Below are positions 45,814-58,302 of a stretch of DNA of 64,000 bases, one piece after another. Positions within the stretch are counted from its first letter, which is position 1, and each line of letters begins with the position of its first letter. Source of the DNA: Microbotryum silenes-acaulis (Eukaryota > Basidiomycota > Microbotryomycetes > Microbotryales > Microbotryaceae); the NCBI GenBank assembly GCA_003665825.1, contig QPFY01000007.1:620001-684000 (forward strand), given 5' to 3'. The translations under genes and the position numbers were made by a program. The notes beneath the pieces were generated by a model. The model was not told the DNA's origin. It made no database searches and saw only the letters and a program-made list of their open reading frames with translations.

Positions 45814-48800
45814 TCAAGGCCAATTCCCCCACTCATGTCCCTTGAACCAGTCCGCGCCATACTCTTGATATTCCGCCCTCGTGATCCTCGCCTTCGCATA
45901 CGAATCCCCTCCTCCATCACCTTGACTCCATTTGGCCATCCCTCTCCAAGCGTCCAACGAATCTGGTGCGGCTCGAACGATGTTGAGTGGTGCAGCGACG
46001 GAGAGGATGGGACGTAAGGTCGCTCGTAAGCGGGTGTCGAATTGCGGTATGAGGGTGTTGCCTCCGGTCACGAAGATGTTCTATGAAAGAGAGTCTCTCC
46101 ATTCGGTCAAGACAAGACCATGAACTCAATGAGCAGCGGCCGACTCACATTGGTCAATCGATCTTTGACATCTTGCGGATAACCCCTCAACGCATTCTCC
46201 AAGATCTCCCCGAGCCCAGCTTGATCGACGCCCGCCATCCCAGGTTGCCACACCACTTCGGGTACACGGATCCTCTCGACGTTGAGATGCAACTGGGAGT
46301 TGTGCTCGATCGATTCAGGATCGTACGTGTCGAGCGGATCGTCGGGTGCGAGACCTCGAACGAACGCATTGAGCAATCGGTGACGTCGTTGGGCCAGACG
46401 CACGGCGGTATCGTCGAGGCTGAAGTTGGGATCATGTTCCAAAAGCCTGGCTTCGATCGCGTTCAGAAAAATCTGGTCGTCTTCCTCGTCGTCCGAGTCG
46501 TCTGCCGGTCCCTGTACATGGTGACCCATGCGGTATCAGCTTCCATGCAGACGAAAGACTCGAAGTTGCATGATCCAGCGACGTACGATCTCACGATACA
46601 CGGCCCAATCATCATCGTTCTTCCCGAACCCGTCATCCTGTTCCGTCTTTTTCCTCTTTTTGGGTCCCCCACCTCCTCCAGGGGTGTTGGCATCGCTGGC
46701 GAGGTTGGCGATGTTCTTCATCCGGTTTTGCGCAGCCAAGGATTTGCGATCGCCAAGTTGTTGCCTTCGCTTCTTGCCTTCTTTGATCTTGTTCATCACG
46801 TCCTGTGCACAGGCACAACGGGATGAATCCCCTCCGTAAGTTTCCATCCAAACATCAATATGAAGGAACGACTCTCTCACCTCATGTTCCTTCCTCATTC
46901 CCCCGATCCAACCCTCAAAGTCCGTTATCCGTTTCTCGTCATCCAACCTCCTTCGCTCCTGCTCAATCAAGTTCTCCTGCTCTTTCTCAGCCTTCATGCG
47001 GATCCTCGCGTCGTACCCGGCCTTCATCAAGCGTTGTCGTCGCTTCTCCTTGAGATCGGCTTCATTCAACGTATGGTCGGGCACATCGACGAGAGGGAAC
47101 ACCGGCGGTTCCTGCACCATGTTCGACAGTCCAAAAAGATCAGGCATCTTTCCCCACCTATATGCACACTTCCCTTCACCTCCTCTCACGTACCTTATTC
47201 TGATCATCTTCAACGATTCCCAAATCCTTATTCCTCGCTTTGGTCAAACTCTTTTCCACTTTCTTGAGGTACTCGTCCAGATCTTCCTCCGAAGTGAATC
47301 CCGCCGCTTTCAAACGCTTCTCAAAATCGACCCGACGACCGTTCGCTTTGGAAGCTCGCAGCTCGCCGAACGTCAAAAGTTCTTCTTCTTGTCGTGCCAT
47401 CTGTTTCAAGGAGTCAGTCAGGCGAATGTGAGTTGAGAGTACGTTTTCGAGTGGGGAGGGCGAGAACTTTGAAAACGAACTTTTTCCGATCTCTGCTTTT
47501 GCACTTGCTCTTGTAATCGTCGTCCACTTTCCTTCTTCTTGTCCGCGGCCCTCGTCAATTCTTCTTCCGTCTTCTCCTCGACGATCTAGATGGGAAAAAA
47601 CAGAAAGAACTCAGCGACGGAATGATTTTGCTGAGCTGAACTCTGCCGAACTACGGTACCGTACCGGAGGAATGAAGGGGAATTGCACGATCCGATTCAC
47701 GTCGACCATGTTGGCAGGGTCGGCCATGGCCTGCAGATCGGCGCGATAATCTTCCGAGACGTAGCAATGGTGGCGATATATACACTATAGGTTCAACCAC
47801 AATGGTATATCAGTCAGAGTCGCCTATGAGAAGGGTCATACGAATTGTACGAGAGTGCAAACTTACGCCCGCTTGAAAACCGGATAACCTGCCGGGAAAG
47901 GTGGGGTATTTGAGCTGCATGAGCTTGAGCATGTATTCGGACGCATGTGATCCACCCCAATTGAGTCTGTCACAAAAGAAAAAACAAAGTTGAGTATGAG
48001 GTCCTTGACGCAGCTTGTACCCTGTGCTCTCCGCTCACTTTTTGGCGGCAGAGGTGATCGCCTTGCCTCCGAGAACGGGAATGACATGAGTCGAACTTGT
48101 GCTCGAGCTAATGACGAGTCCGTCTTGGGTTGTAGAAGGGGATTGATGGAAGGCGAAAAGGGAATCGATACCGTATGCGACCGAGGGTGCGTTGTAGCCT
48201 TCGAACAAGAGTTCGGACATGACTGTGTCGAATGGATCGGAATCAGTCTCGTGTGGGTAGCAAGAATGGAGTTGGGGGGACGTACGTGATCGAGCATAGT
48301 GTGGATTGCCCAAGGCCTCGGTCATGATGATAGGATGGTCTATGCTGGCGTCGGACGAGGATATGTTGAGTTGGTGAAAGACGTAGTCGAGCATGTTCTC
48401 CTGTGGGGGGGGGGGAACAGGACAGGGGTTTCAGCAGGAGCACGAGCGCACGGAGATGCAGCGTCGAGAAGACGTGAGTCTCATCGCAACTGACCATGAC
48501 ATCAAAGTTGACGACGACATCGTTCTCATGGGGTGACTTTATGTTGCTGCGACTGGCGGCATCGGCGTAGACGTGCTGGCCGGCGAGCATGATGGTCCGA
48601 TTCGTCTTGCGGTCGCGGTACCTCGAGTTGAGGTTGTCGACGATCAGACTGGGGTTAGGATCGACGGCATATCCGGCTCGGAGCGTGGTGGAGCCATTGT
48701 CGATGATGATCGGCGTTGACGGGTTCGAGTTGGAGTGGTTCGATGCGGCCAGTGCGAGGTGGGAGGTGGAGCCCGAGGCGTAGGGCTGATCCGGTATCGG

Positions 48801-48824
48801 GTACACCTCTCTGGACCTGGCCAT
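45814..48824 (-). CDS. ARP5: Actin-related protein 5 (INO80 chromatin-remodelling subunit)
   Basis: Arp5 pairs with Ies6 in the INO80 complex and contacts the nucleosome. The start MARSREVYPIPDQPYASG leads to the actin phosphate-binding loop TPIIIDNGSTTLRAGYA and the block PSLIVDNLNSRYRDRKTNRT. Further actin-fold landmarks are MTEALGNPHYARS, MSELLFEGYNAPSVAYGIDS, DGLVISSSTSSTHVIPVLGG and the C-terminal NIFVTGGNTLIPQFDTRL. Between the actin halves sits the large charged insertion typical of Arp5 (RRQRLMKAGYDARIRMKAEK, EGKKRRQQLGDRKSLAAQNR), then the end GADWFKGHEWGNWP. Around twelve exons; several junctions were only checked by frame. The gene is divergent from TRS33 with 261 bp between start codons. 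Confidence 0.92.
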
Positions 48825-49085
48825 GTCTTCTGGTCTTGGCCCGAGACCAACCACCGTTTCGGAAGGTTGAGAAGTGGGAGGAGCGAGCCCAAGCCCACGT
48901 CAGCACGTCAGCGCGTCAGCTCAAGCGCGCCGGCACAACTCGTGTGAGCTCGTGTGGGGGAAGCTGAGCGCTGGAGCACAGGCACTTGGTCTGCGACAGC
49001 TGAAAGCAAGCGTGCCTCCGAGCCGCCCCTTCTCCCTCTGCTTACACACAGCATCCATCAACGCACGTGCCTGTGCCTGTTCACC

Positions 49086-50234
49086 ATGGCCTCAAGCTCC
49101 AGAGCACTCGGCTCTTTGCAGCACAACACCTCCTCGACAACGAACGTGAACCTGTCCTCGACGTCGCTCATCACCCCGCAGCTGACCGCGCTCGCCGATC
49201 CACCGCCCACGATGGTAGACCAGCACCTGTTCGAGTACATGATGCAAGAGGTGAGTGAGCTCACGTCTTGTGGTGTGTGCTTATCTGACCCTGATAAACT
49301 TGCTGCAACGCCCAGGTAATTCGGACCATCGTCAGTTCCGAATCCGTCGCGCGAGAACGACGAATCGCCTACGAACGACAAGTCGAACACGATCTCAAAC
49401 TCGCACGAGCCACGTCCTCAATTACCCTCAACACCAGCAACGGCAACGGCAACGGCAAGACGTCCGCGGCGATGGCACCGTCTGTCCCCTCCAAATCCTT
49501 CGCCTTTCCCCCACCGAATCAAGACGAAGCCGACGAAGCTGTCCGGTCCAGGCTCGACAAGATGGGCTTCAAAGTCGGATGGGCCGTGGCAGAAAAGTGA
49601 GCTATAGCGATCCACTTTTTTTCCCGCACCACTACTGATCCTACTCCTGCCCCCCGTCACAGACTAGCACGCGACCGACCTCGATTCCCCAGCACACCGG
49701 CCACGACCTCCACCACGACGAACCCCGTCGGCGCCTCAGCCCTCTCTCTAGCCCCCATTCCGGACCCCCTCGAAGCGGTCAAGTTCATCTGCAAGGAACT
49801 CTGGATCGCACTCTACGACAAGCAGATCGATAACCTACGCACGAACCATCGAGGCGTCTACGTTCTACATGACAATGGGCTCAAACCGCTACTGAGGCTG
49901 AGTGGGAATGTCGGACCAGGGCAGGCGCACGAGGTCAATCGAAGAGTCAAATTCGTGAGTCCTTCATCGCGACCTGAATTCGTCGTGTGGAAAAAGTTGA
50001 TCAATTCAGTCCCCCCCCCCCCCTGCAGTTCCTCGCATTCCCGAATGGGATCATCCGAGGCGCCTTGTCCAACCTCGGTGTGCCGTGCGCAGTCTCGGCC
50101 GAATCAGCGGGCATACCCCAATGCACGTCAGGTCCTCTACCCAATCTTTCTTTCGGAAATCGTTACTGATGGGGTAGTGCGGTGTGATGCGTGCAGGTAC
50201 ATTCCAAATCAAGACGGTACGACCTGGAACCTAA
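49086..50234 (+). CDS. TRS33: TRAPP complex subunit Trs33/TRAPPC6
   Basis: Core subunit of the TRAPP complexes that activate Rab GTPases at the Golgi. Five exons (49086-49250, 49316-49596, 49663-49954, 50029-50131, 50197-50234) sum to 293 codons. Landmarks are VDQHLFEYMMQEVIRTI, RSRLDKMGFKVGWAVAEKLA, AVKFICKELWIALYDKQIDN, LRTNHRGVYVLHDNG and FPNGIIRGALSNLGVPCAVS, all in the order of Trs33/TRAPPC6 with the Bet3-fold. It is longer than animal TRAPPC6 because of inserts after RQVEHDLKLARATS (a Gly/Asn run) and before PDPLEAVKF. The end FQIKTVRPGT requires a GTCCTC donor at 50132; the stronger-looking GTCAGG donor gives another tail. Intron 3 contains a run of 12-13 C before its acceptor. Confidence 0.9.
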
Positions 50235-50363
50235 TAGCAGGAACGTCAAAATAATACATTGCTCCGTGCCTTATCCCCATCTCTTCTGGGTGTAAACGCG
50301 TGTACATGCTTCCAGTAATACTAACCCCCGCATTTAAAAGATCTCCACCCAATTTCATGGTGC

Positions 50364-51997
50364 TCAGCTGTTCGACCTGTCCATCCAAAACGTCCTTTTT
50401 TCGTGATCCCTCGTGAAGCGGCTCAACTCGAATTCGATCCCTCGCTCCGCACACATCTCGTCCATATGAAACCAACCCCTCATACTCGGATAGACCCGCC
50501 AATCCCAAAGATCATTTTCGCTTCCCCTTCCCCCAAACGGATCGGTCTCCGAACGCGTCACTTCGTTCAGGTTGGGGATGATGAATTGAATCCTGAGGTG
50601 CTGGAGCGAGGTAGGGAAGTGAGCGGAGAGAACGAGGTCGGTGACTGCTTGTGCAAAGTGGTCGATCCGACGAGACGTTTCGAGTGACTCGTCTTGGTCG
50701 GGTTCTTGGTCGGGTTCGTGGGTCGAGTCATAGTGAGCAGGGACTATGTCCAAGGTGAGGGTTAGGTATTGAAGTTGGTGTTGGTGTTGGTCGGGTAAGA
50801 AAGGAGTGGGTGCGACCGAGTTCGACGGAAGCGCCTCGATCAAGAGGTGAAGCTGGTGAGGGAGCTGGTCCGCACCGCGCATTCGAAAGTGGAGCTCCGA
50901 GAGCGTGGGAGGCAAGTGGCGTGTGACTGGCCGACGACTATGGTCTTGCTCGCTCGAAGCGAAGAACGCGGACGATGTAACGGACAAGCGTCGTAGGTGC
51001 GTAGGCCAAGAGTCGGGCCAATCGGTGAACGGGAACGGGTCGCCGAGCACGAGCGTGTCGAGATCTAAGTCCGATCGGGGCGGGGGCGTCGCGAGAGAGA
51101 GAGAAAGGGAGAGAGCGTTCCCCAAGTTCAGATCAGCCAAGGATCCCCCAGCACGGTGGACGACGAACATTCACCTTTTAATCCGGGAGAAAGCAATATG
51201 GAGCCTTGACAACCCACTGCATTATGTGACTCCTGTACGAGCGCGAGCCTGAGCTGGGCCACCGCCTGGACGCGCGACAACAGCGCTTCGACCGCGCCGT
51301 TACTGACGCCGGTGATGCTCAGCGACTGAAATCTGTGCATGCGTGGGGTAGGAGAGTGGAACATCTCTTTAGCCTGTAGCTCATGGGTGATGGCGACGTT
51401 GGAGAAGAGCAAGCGTTGGGCGATCGGTGTCCATCGACGATGAACGAGCGAGAACGATCGTAATGCGGCCACGCGGGCCCTGTTCGCCATCAGCTCGCGA
51501 CTCGACCGATCGATCGACAGTCCATACAGGCCCATCTGATCCATCCTCTGACTGATGCGCTCTGCTTGGCCATTCTGGTTGCGCAAGCATTCCAGTGAGG
51601 CTCGGATGCGCGCCAGTTGGAACGAGATCGCGTTGCCGAGACTAGTCGCGGGCGCGGACGGCGCAGTCGATAGCGAGCCCGCACGGCGGGAGGAGGGCAG
51701 CGGGGCAGTCGACAGCGGCTCGGACTGCACGAAGCAGAAGATGCGATGGAGCAGCTCGTCGGGGAGGATATTGACTGGCGGTGTGCGCATTGGGTCTCGA
51801 AGCAGTTCAAGCTTGTGGGGACGACCCAGTGGTACTTGGCCAGCCCCAGCCGAGGTCGTGGGAACGGACAGGAACCGAGACTCGGATCGGCTCGCGTCTG
51901 CGCTCGCGCACGCCCGTAAAGGGTAAAGGCTCGGTCCGTTCCCGAATCCCGACCCTCCCGGCCAGTGTTCGACTACGTCAGCCACCAATTCCAACAT
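50364..51997 (-). CDS. F-box protein with leucine-rich C-terminal part
   Basis: Likely substrate receptor of an SCF ubiquitin ligase. The F-box is NILPDELLHRIFCFV with SLVHRRWTPIAQRLLFSNV further on, as expected of the fungal F-box pattern where a long insert separates the helices. A leucine-patterned region follows (MHRFQSLSITGVSNGAVEAL, then DLDTLVLGDPF, HLRRLSVTSSAF, TLSELHFRM, LQYLTLTLDIV, SLQHLRIQFIIPNL), consistent with irregular LRRs. Two exons; the intron between about 51230 and 51070 must remove frame-breaking sequence, but the donor (several phase-1 GTs near 51215-51250) is not certain. The ATG at 51997 gives 69 residues before the F-box; the ATG at 51790 would start right at it and may be the true one. 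Convergent with TRS33. Confidence 0.68.
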
Positions 51998-53072
51998 TCG
52001 TCCTCTTCGGGCTCTGTCAACTGCAGCACAATAATTCCGACGTCGACTGCTCTTCTCTGCGCCAGCGTATGGATGTGGTACAACGAGAGCTGTTTACCCT
52101 CTCCTATTCAACCAACTAGCGCCCCCACGGCCCCACGCGCGAGGAGCTGAGCTGCCCCCCACCCCTCTCGGCCCGTGACGCGTACGCTCCGACGATTCAC
52201 AGCAGATGCTCATCTACGACGATAGCATCCTGCGACGAGCCATTGTCGATCGACGCTGCTCAGACTACGATCTACTACAGCAAGGCACCCAGCACGCCGT
52301 GTGACGCCGGGGAACGGCGACTGGGAGCCTTCGCTCGAGCACGGTCTGGGGGCACCCCTCTCTGGCAGCTGACGCCTTGACCTGGCCGACTACCCGCAGA
52401 GATCTTGGCTCTCTGAGCGATCCAGATCATTTCAGCACCTACGACAACACCCCGCCGCCCTCCCATCTCTCCATCACCAATAACACCCATAAGAACGGCT
52501 CACACTCGACGAACCCCCCCAGCGCCCCCGCACACCCACACTTTGTCCATCTCCGGCCCCGGCTTCAACCAAGTCAAGTAGTCTCATCAAAGAGAAGCCG
52601 ACCGCAGTAGCTCTCGTCACCAGTCCAGCCTTTGAACTTGGTCAGTCATGCAGGTGGTTGGTCTTGCGGGATCGTGGGCCACGAGGCTGCGATCGGCTCG
52701 GTCCGCGCACGCTTCACACTCGGCTACTCACCCTACAGCTGTTCAACGAGTGGGTACCCATTATGTTCCCGGATCATCACCTTGGCCGGTCTCTAAGTTA
52801 TCTACTCGCAGCTGTTTCGAGCGAGCTCTTGGAAAGGTCTCCCGTTGGGGCGCTCGGCGTCTAGCATCAACAGCGATCCGCGACAGCCGACTGCACTGGT
52901 GGTACGGGAGGGACCGTCCAGGTCGAACAGAGTCGGGGAGTGGTGATCGATGCGACAAAGAATTGTGCCAAAGTGATGTCTGGTAGACTCTCTCCTTGAC
53001 CAGTACAAGATCTTGCCTCTCTCGAGGCCCCAGCAGCTGTCGGATCGTTTTGAAAAAAGAGGTCCTGCAATT
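51998..53072. other. Intergenic, no gene seen
   Basis: About 1.1 kb upstream of the F-box gene and downstream of carboxypeptidase S, both on the minus strand. Short frames with Pro/Ser-rich content occur but no family or splice-supported gene. Confidence 0.4.
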
Positions 53073-55125
53073 TCACATGTCCGCAGCATCCGCATTACGC
53101 AACAACTCGTGGTAGAACACGACCCCGTTAAGATGATCATCCATATTGACATGTTCATCCACGGTGTGGATCCTCTCGTTCGCACTCGGATCGGTCGGGC
53201 CGAAGCGGTAGACGTTGCGCGTCAGCCGAAGGTAGAAGCTGCTGTCGGTGTTGCCCGTGTCCATCGCAGGGGAGACGACCAGGTCGGCGTACTTGTCCTT
53301 GAAGGTCTGTCGGATCGATTGAGCCAGCACCTTCCAGCTCGGCCCATCGATCGGCGAGTTGGGAGCAGGGGCGATCTCGGCCGTGCCCGTCGACAGTCGC
53401 AAGAGACCACCTTTCGCAATCAACGAAGATGAGGACGCGTTGCGCCACGTTGATCCGAACGCCTCGACGTCCAGATTGTGGAGCTTGGCAAGTCGTCCTA
53501 CATGTTTGAGAACGCGATCTTTGACGAATTGAGTCGACTCGTCGACCGAGATACGGTAGTTGACCACCGCAGTGACCGTCTCTGGCAAAGCGTTGACCTT
53601 GATCCCACCCGAGATGACGTCGACAGCTTGGCTCGTCGTAACGAGGTACCTCGACTCGCGGCCTTGAGCAGCATACAGGTTGGCCAAACGCTTCCGGCCT
53701 TTCTTTCCCTTCTTACCCTTCTGTGAGCCGTCCAGTACGGCCGATTTGAGCGACTGGTCGAGCTTGCCGTGGGCGGCGGCGCATTGCAACAGGTTGAAGA
53801 TGGGCGAAGTCGAAGAAAGTCGCGGCTCGAATTGGGTCGACTCGAGGTTGTGAATCAGGCTTGACATGATACCGATCCCAGTATGCGGAGGTGGGATGCT
53901 CGAGTGACCACCGGGTGTTTGTAGGGTCATGGTCAAATCCATGTAGCCTTTCTCGCCCGTGCCGGGCAGCGCCATCGGTCGCCCGAGGAAATCTGCACTG
54001 ACGCCGAGACCGCCTTCGTCCAAGAGGAACGCAATACCGTCCTCTCCGTACCGTCTCTTGACCTCTTTGAACAACTGACCAGCGCCCTATGGTTGAAATT
54101 TCAAGTCACGCTGCGCATCAGCTGAAGATGTGGGGGTTGCCGAATCCAAAATTGATCAATTTGTACTCACATCGATGCCTTTAGACTCTTCATCGAAGCC
54201 GAAGGCCAATAGGACCGTTCTCCTCGGTGTCCAGTTCTTCTCCACAAGCAACTCCACGGCTTCCAAGATCCCACTGAGCACATCCTTGCAATCGACGGAG
54301 CCTCGCCCCCACACGCTGTTCGAATTTTCGTCATAGTGGCCCGAAAAAGGAGGGAAGGTCCACTGGTCCTTGGTTGAAGGGTCGACGGGTACGACATCCT
54401 GATGTGCGATCAGCATCGAAGGCTTGAGTGAAGCGTCCGTTCCAGGCCAGGTGAAGAGCAGTCCATGCTCGTTCACGTGATTGACCTCCAGCTTGGCGTG
54501 ACTGCAGCGTTGAGCGTTCGGTGGACCGAGAGTACCGAAGCGGGCCCTCGGTTAATGATCTGACCAGTGTATGGAGCTCCTATTATTGAATCAACCACTC
54601 ACAGTAGAGGAAAGCTCTTTTCGAGTTGAGCGGAGAAGATGGGGAACTGGTCCCATCGAGGATCTCGATCGGGTCCCGTCACCGGTCCGTTGTCATCGAA
54701 CGAGGGCGTTCTGCAGATGACGATAGGGTAAATCAGTCACCATCAAGCTGATCAGAGTAGACCCACCCTCAAACTGACTGGATTTGCACCAACCCACTGA
54801 GCAGTTCAACGCTTCGTCTCAGATAGGCCGGCGAACGGATCAGATCGATGTTGGCATCAGCTGCATGCGGGGGCGGCGCTAGGGCTGGGTATTGAGGGCA
54901 GAGGTCCAAGCTAGATACGGCCGTACTCGGAGTCAAGGGAGCGAGCTGATGCTTGGTGACGACGAGCACGAGTAGGATGCACAGCAACGGTTTCAGGCGT
55001 GACGATAAGGTCGCTGGCGGAGAGTCGCGCGAGGTCGTCGGTCGAGGGAGTAGGGTGCTCGTCTCGGGTCCTTTCTCAGACAAGTTGTCGAACGAGTGTT
55101 CGGATGGTCCTATGATATTCGTCAT
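53073..55125 (-). CDS. CPS1: Vacuolar carboxypeptidase S (M20 metallopeptidase)
   Basis: Zinc exopeptidase that releases C-terminal residues from peptides in the vacuole. Four exons (55125-54779, 54710-54603, 54501-54171, 54086-53073) sum exactly to 599 residues. A type II anchor (LKPLLCILLVLVVTKHQL, about residues 45-62) follows a cytosolic Ser/Thr-rich tail, as in yeast Cps1, which travels by the multivesicular-body route. M20 landmarks: MLIAHQDVVPVD (His and the catalytic-adjacent Asp), VWGRGSVDCKD (bridging Asp), FGFDEESKG (catalytic and zinc Glu), DEGG and a late HTVDEHVN (zinc His). The dimerisation domain lies between. A Lys/Gly-rich insert (QKGKKGKKGRKR) is unusual. All expected metal ligands appear present. 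Confidence 0.93.
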
Positions 55126-57541
55126 CCCCGCTGTCCGTGGTGGCGGGGGTCGGCGATCGGTGATGGAGCGGGGGAGAGTAGCGTTCGCCGGCCGGGCTCC
55201 GATTGCGAGAGAACGTCAGCTCACCCCCACTTGCGCACAGACCTTGGCTCCTAGAATGAGTCACCATCGCGCGCGGAGAATCGAAGTTGTCTCACATCGA
55301 TCGCCCGCGTCCCTTCTCTCTCCCGCCCAATCCCAGCGCGAGCATCAATCGACAGGCGTTCACCTCTCTCGCTACAACCTCATCAACCTTGCGATCAAAA
55401 CTCTCGGTGCCGATTGGCAGCTGGTCCGACGTTCAGTCGCAGCTCTACACTGCAGACGTTACCTCCCGTCGCTGGCCCGAGGAAACAATAATGAATCGAT
55501 CGAGGCGTACCTGTTCACCAACTCATTCGCACATAGTGGCTACTCGTCCAACTCTGTGGCCATCATCGACTCCCATCGAATGGAGGTGCGCTTGAGTCCT
55601 TCGCGACTCGCAGCCTCGACTGACCCCACCCTCGGAGATGTACTTTAACCCAGTCGGCGACCCTGTCGATACCCTACCTAGTGTTCGCTACGAAGGCAAG
55701 ATTGCGAACGAATAAACTGGTCTGTATTTGCACCGCTACATGTCGCGTTCGAGAGAGGAGTGACCACAAAAGGCGAGACGACGTCAGGAATGTTGCCCCC
55801 CTGTCTTGGAGCGCCCAAGTCGGCGAGAGCTGGTGCGATTCGAAGAACTTCTACATCCTCGAAAGCAGCTGGAGACAACCTGGGCAACGATGTATACTTG
55901 AAGCTCCGTGTTGTCCCTTTGTGGCACAGTACTTGGTGTCGGGACCGAAAGGATCCTTGAACTATGGCGCGAGGACGGGATTGGCCATGCGTGCATCGGC
56001 ACCGAAGACGAATGGGAGCAGGTGTCGAAACGCGCTATGGAGAAGCTTGTGATAATAGAGTAGGCTTGATGGGTCGGGCCTCGAACTGGTCCAAGCGATA
56101 GTTTACTGACATATCTCACCTCGTGCAATTACGACCTCTGGGACTGCTGCAAGATGGAGTCCCGGATCGGAGGACGTTCAGACGGGCCACCTCCCATGAA
56201 CTCGCCTCAGCACATGCCACGAGCCTATTCTCAAGCCCCCTCATCTTAAAGTCAGTGTATCTGGCTCAAAACAAATGCGCTTGGGAGGTGTTGGCGTGCA
56301 GTACAACGTCAAGGCTGGGCCACCATTGCAAGCTCCCGGAAGCGGTCTAGAATAGACAGCGTACTTTGATTGGCGTACCAAAGCACCTGCTACAAACACA
56401 GAATCAACTTGTACAAAACAATGTCACCTAGCTGTGAAGCACATTCACCATCGATTGCTCGAACCCTAAACCCTGGTCGAAACCAGGAGAAAGGATGAGA
56501 ATCTTAACTCGAACGAAGCAAAAAACTAGGCGGAACACTCGAGTCCAACATATGGCTCGAGGTCATGTTGGTATTCGCTACGCCTTCACGCCGTCGCTTG
56601 GCCGTGGGGATCCAATCTTGCGAACAAGATGGACTGTGAGCGGCTGGATGGTATAGGGGGAAGCGGAAGGGGAGGATAATCAGGGAAGAGGAAGAGGCGT
56701 GGGTCTGTGCGGGAGAGGGTGCGGTATGCACGAAAACAGGAGCCGTGCGGTTGTAGATAAAGTCTGTCTAGGGTCCAAGTGGTATGTCGCATCATTGCTG
56801 ATGGGAGAGCACTCAAGCACAGGCCAGGGACGTCCCTGCGCTGCGAAGAGCAGACGGCGGCGCAGTTGGCGTAGTCGACATACGGACCCAGACCTGGCCG
56901 ATAAGGTACCTCAAGGCAAGCAGAACCCACCATACCATATTTCGGTAGGACGAGATGACGTGTTCGGTGATACGCAGGTGGGAGTGGAAGTGACTCAGGT
57001 GTGGGCGACGGCCCAGAGCTGCTTGTTCGCGCGGCCTCTCGCGCACTCTCGCGCACGGTCCTCCGAGGTGCACAGCGGCGCAGGCGCGTGGCGCGTGGCG
57101 ACGTAGCGGCAGCTTTTATTGGACCCGGGAGAGGGGCCTCTCAGTCCGCACAGCATACCGCTAGGTAGGTACCAATGCACAAGCACAATTATCTCGGTTT
57201 GTTTAGTTCTTAAATTGGAAGGCGGCGGTATTACCAGACTATGAGGCGCACTGGCGGCGGCACCACACAGGGGCTGTAAAATAAGGTTGTCGCGCGATGG
57301 TGAAACGAGGAGTCCTCGCCGGATGGGGGCTGACCTGGGGTCCAAAGCACATCAAATCATTTTTGGTACCTAGGTATGTGATCTCCTCCTGACCTACATC
57401 TAATGGTAGAAATTGCTCGTGAGCGAGACGTCGATACCATTGTCGCACCTCCTGCTAAGTGGAGTCCCGAGCTAAGGGTCACCTCGAGGTGGCAGACCTT
57501 CAACAAAGAACATGCCGGGGGTAGTCGACGGCGTGCGAGCT
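55126..57541. other. Gene-poor region, no gene seen
   Basis: About 2.4 kb beyond the start of CPS1. Open frames exist on both strands but none shows a family motif or consistent splice signals. A small AACCCTAAACCCTGG patch near 56463 is too short to be telomeric. GC content falls toward the foldback element. Confidence 0.4.
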
Positions 57542-57981
57542 ATGTCATCGAAGAAAACTCTCCTTATAATTACACATGCAAGCGCGAAACTTACGGCTGC
57601 CGTAGGGCACAACTTGCCAAAAAAGAAAAGTGTGTCTGCAAGGACCAAAGTAACCTTGGCTCCCTTCTGATTTCAATCAGCATTGATTGAAATTAGTAGC
57701 TTTTTTGCTGTGTGGTCCAGTGTAAGGCCAGCCCCTTCACAACTGGACTACACACAGAGTTCCCTTGCGCCTTAAGGGGCTCGCTTCTGATTCCGCATCC
57801 ATTGAAATTGTGAAGGGCTAGCAAGAAACCTAACAATTTCAATCGATGCTGATTGAAATCAGAAGGGAGCCAAGGTTACTTTGGTCCTTGCAGACACACT
57901 TTTCTTTTTTGGCAAGTTGTGCCCTACGGCAGCCGTAAGTTTCGCGCTTGCATGTGTAGAAGGAGCTTCGTGTCATGACAT
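57542..57981. mobile_element. Foldback/MITE-like inverted-repeat element
   Basis: Two arms, 57571-57694 and 57835-57958, are inverted copies of each other over 124 bp with a single mismatch near the inner end. The arm begins TACACATGCAAGCGCGAAAC and ends GATTGAAATT. A 140-bp centre contains further partial inversions (GGTCCAGT/ACTGGACT and AGCCCCTTCACAA/TTGTGAAGGGCT). Outside the arms the symmetry continues imperfectly for about 28 bp (ATGTCAT, CGAAG, CTCCTT). No coding capacity. No target-site duplication is evident once the outer symmetry is counted. It could be a MITE, a foldback transposon or a local inverted duplication, and its transcript would form a very long hairpin. Confidence 0.85.
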
Positions 57982-58302
57982 TCGGCCCCAGGCAGCTGTA
58001 CTCTCTTTTGAAGATGCTCGATTGGCGGTGCTCGCGGCCGAGTGCTATTCTTAGCGGTCGTCTCGTATTGACCTACTGCGGAGCTGCCGCCGCTCGGCGA
58101 ATCGGCGCGTGCCCTCTCCTGCCGCTTCATTTAGACGTGAGATTCGCAAGCGACCCCAGCGCCAGCTATTCTTCCTCTCACACCTACTAACACCTGGACG
58201 TCCGCCTGGATAGTCGTGCCCATCGTCAACTGTGACCCCTCTGCCACTGTTAAGCTCACCCGGAGTCGATTGCCCGCCTGCCATCCGCCGTCTACCGTCA
58301 TC
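57982..58302. other. Upstream region of chitin deacetylase 1
   Basis: Between the foldback element and the first deacetylase start. Likely promoter and leader; no specific motif was identified. Confidence 0.4.

Noticed and set aside
56460..56475. Telomere-like AACCCTAAACCCTGG patch
   Set aside because: Only two imperfect units; far too short to be telomeric or subtelomeric evidence.
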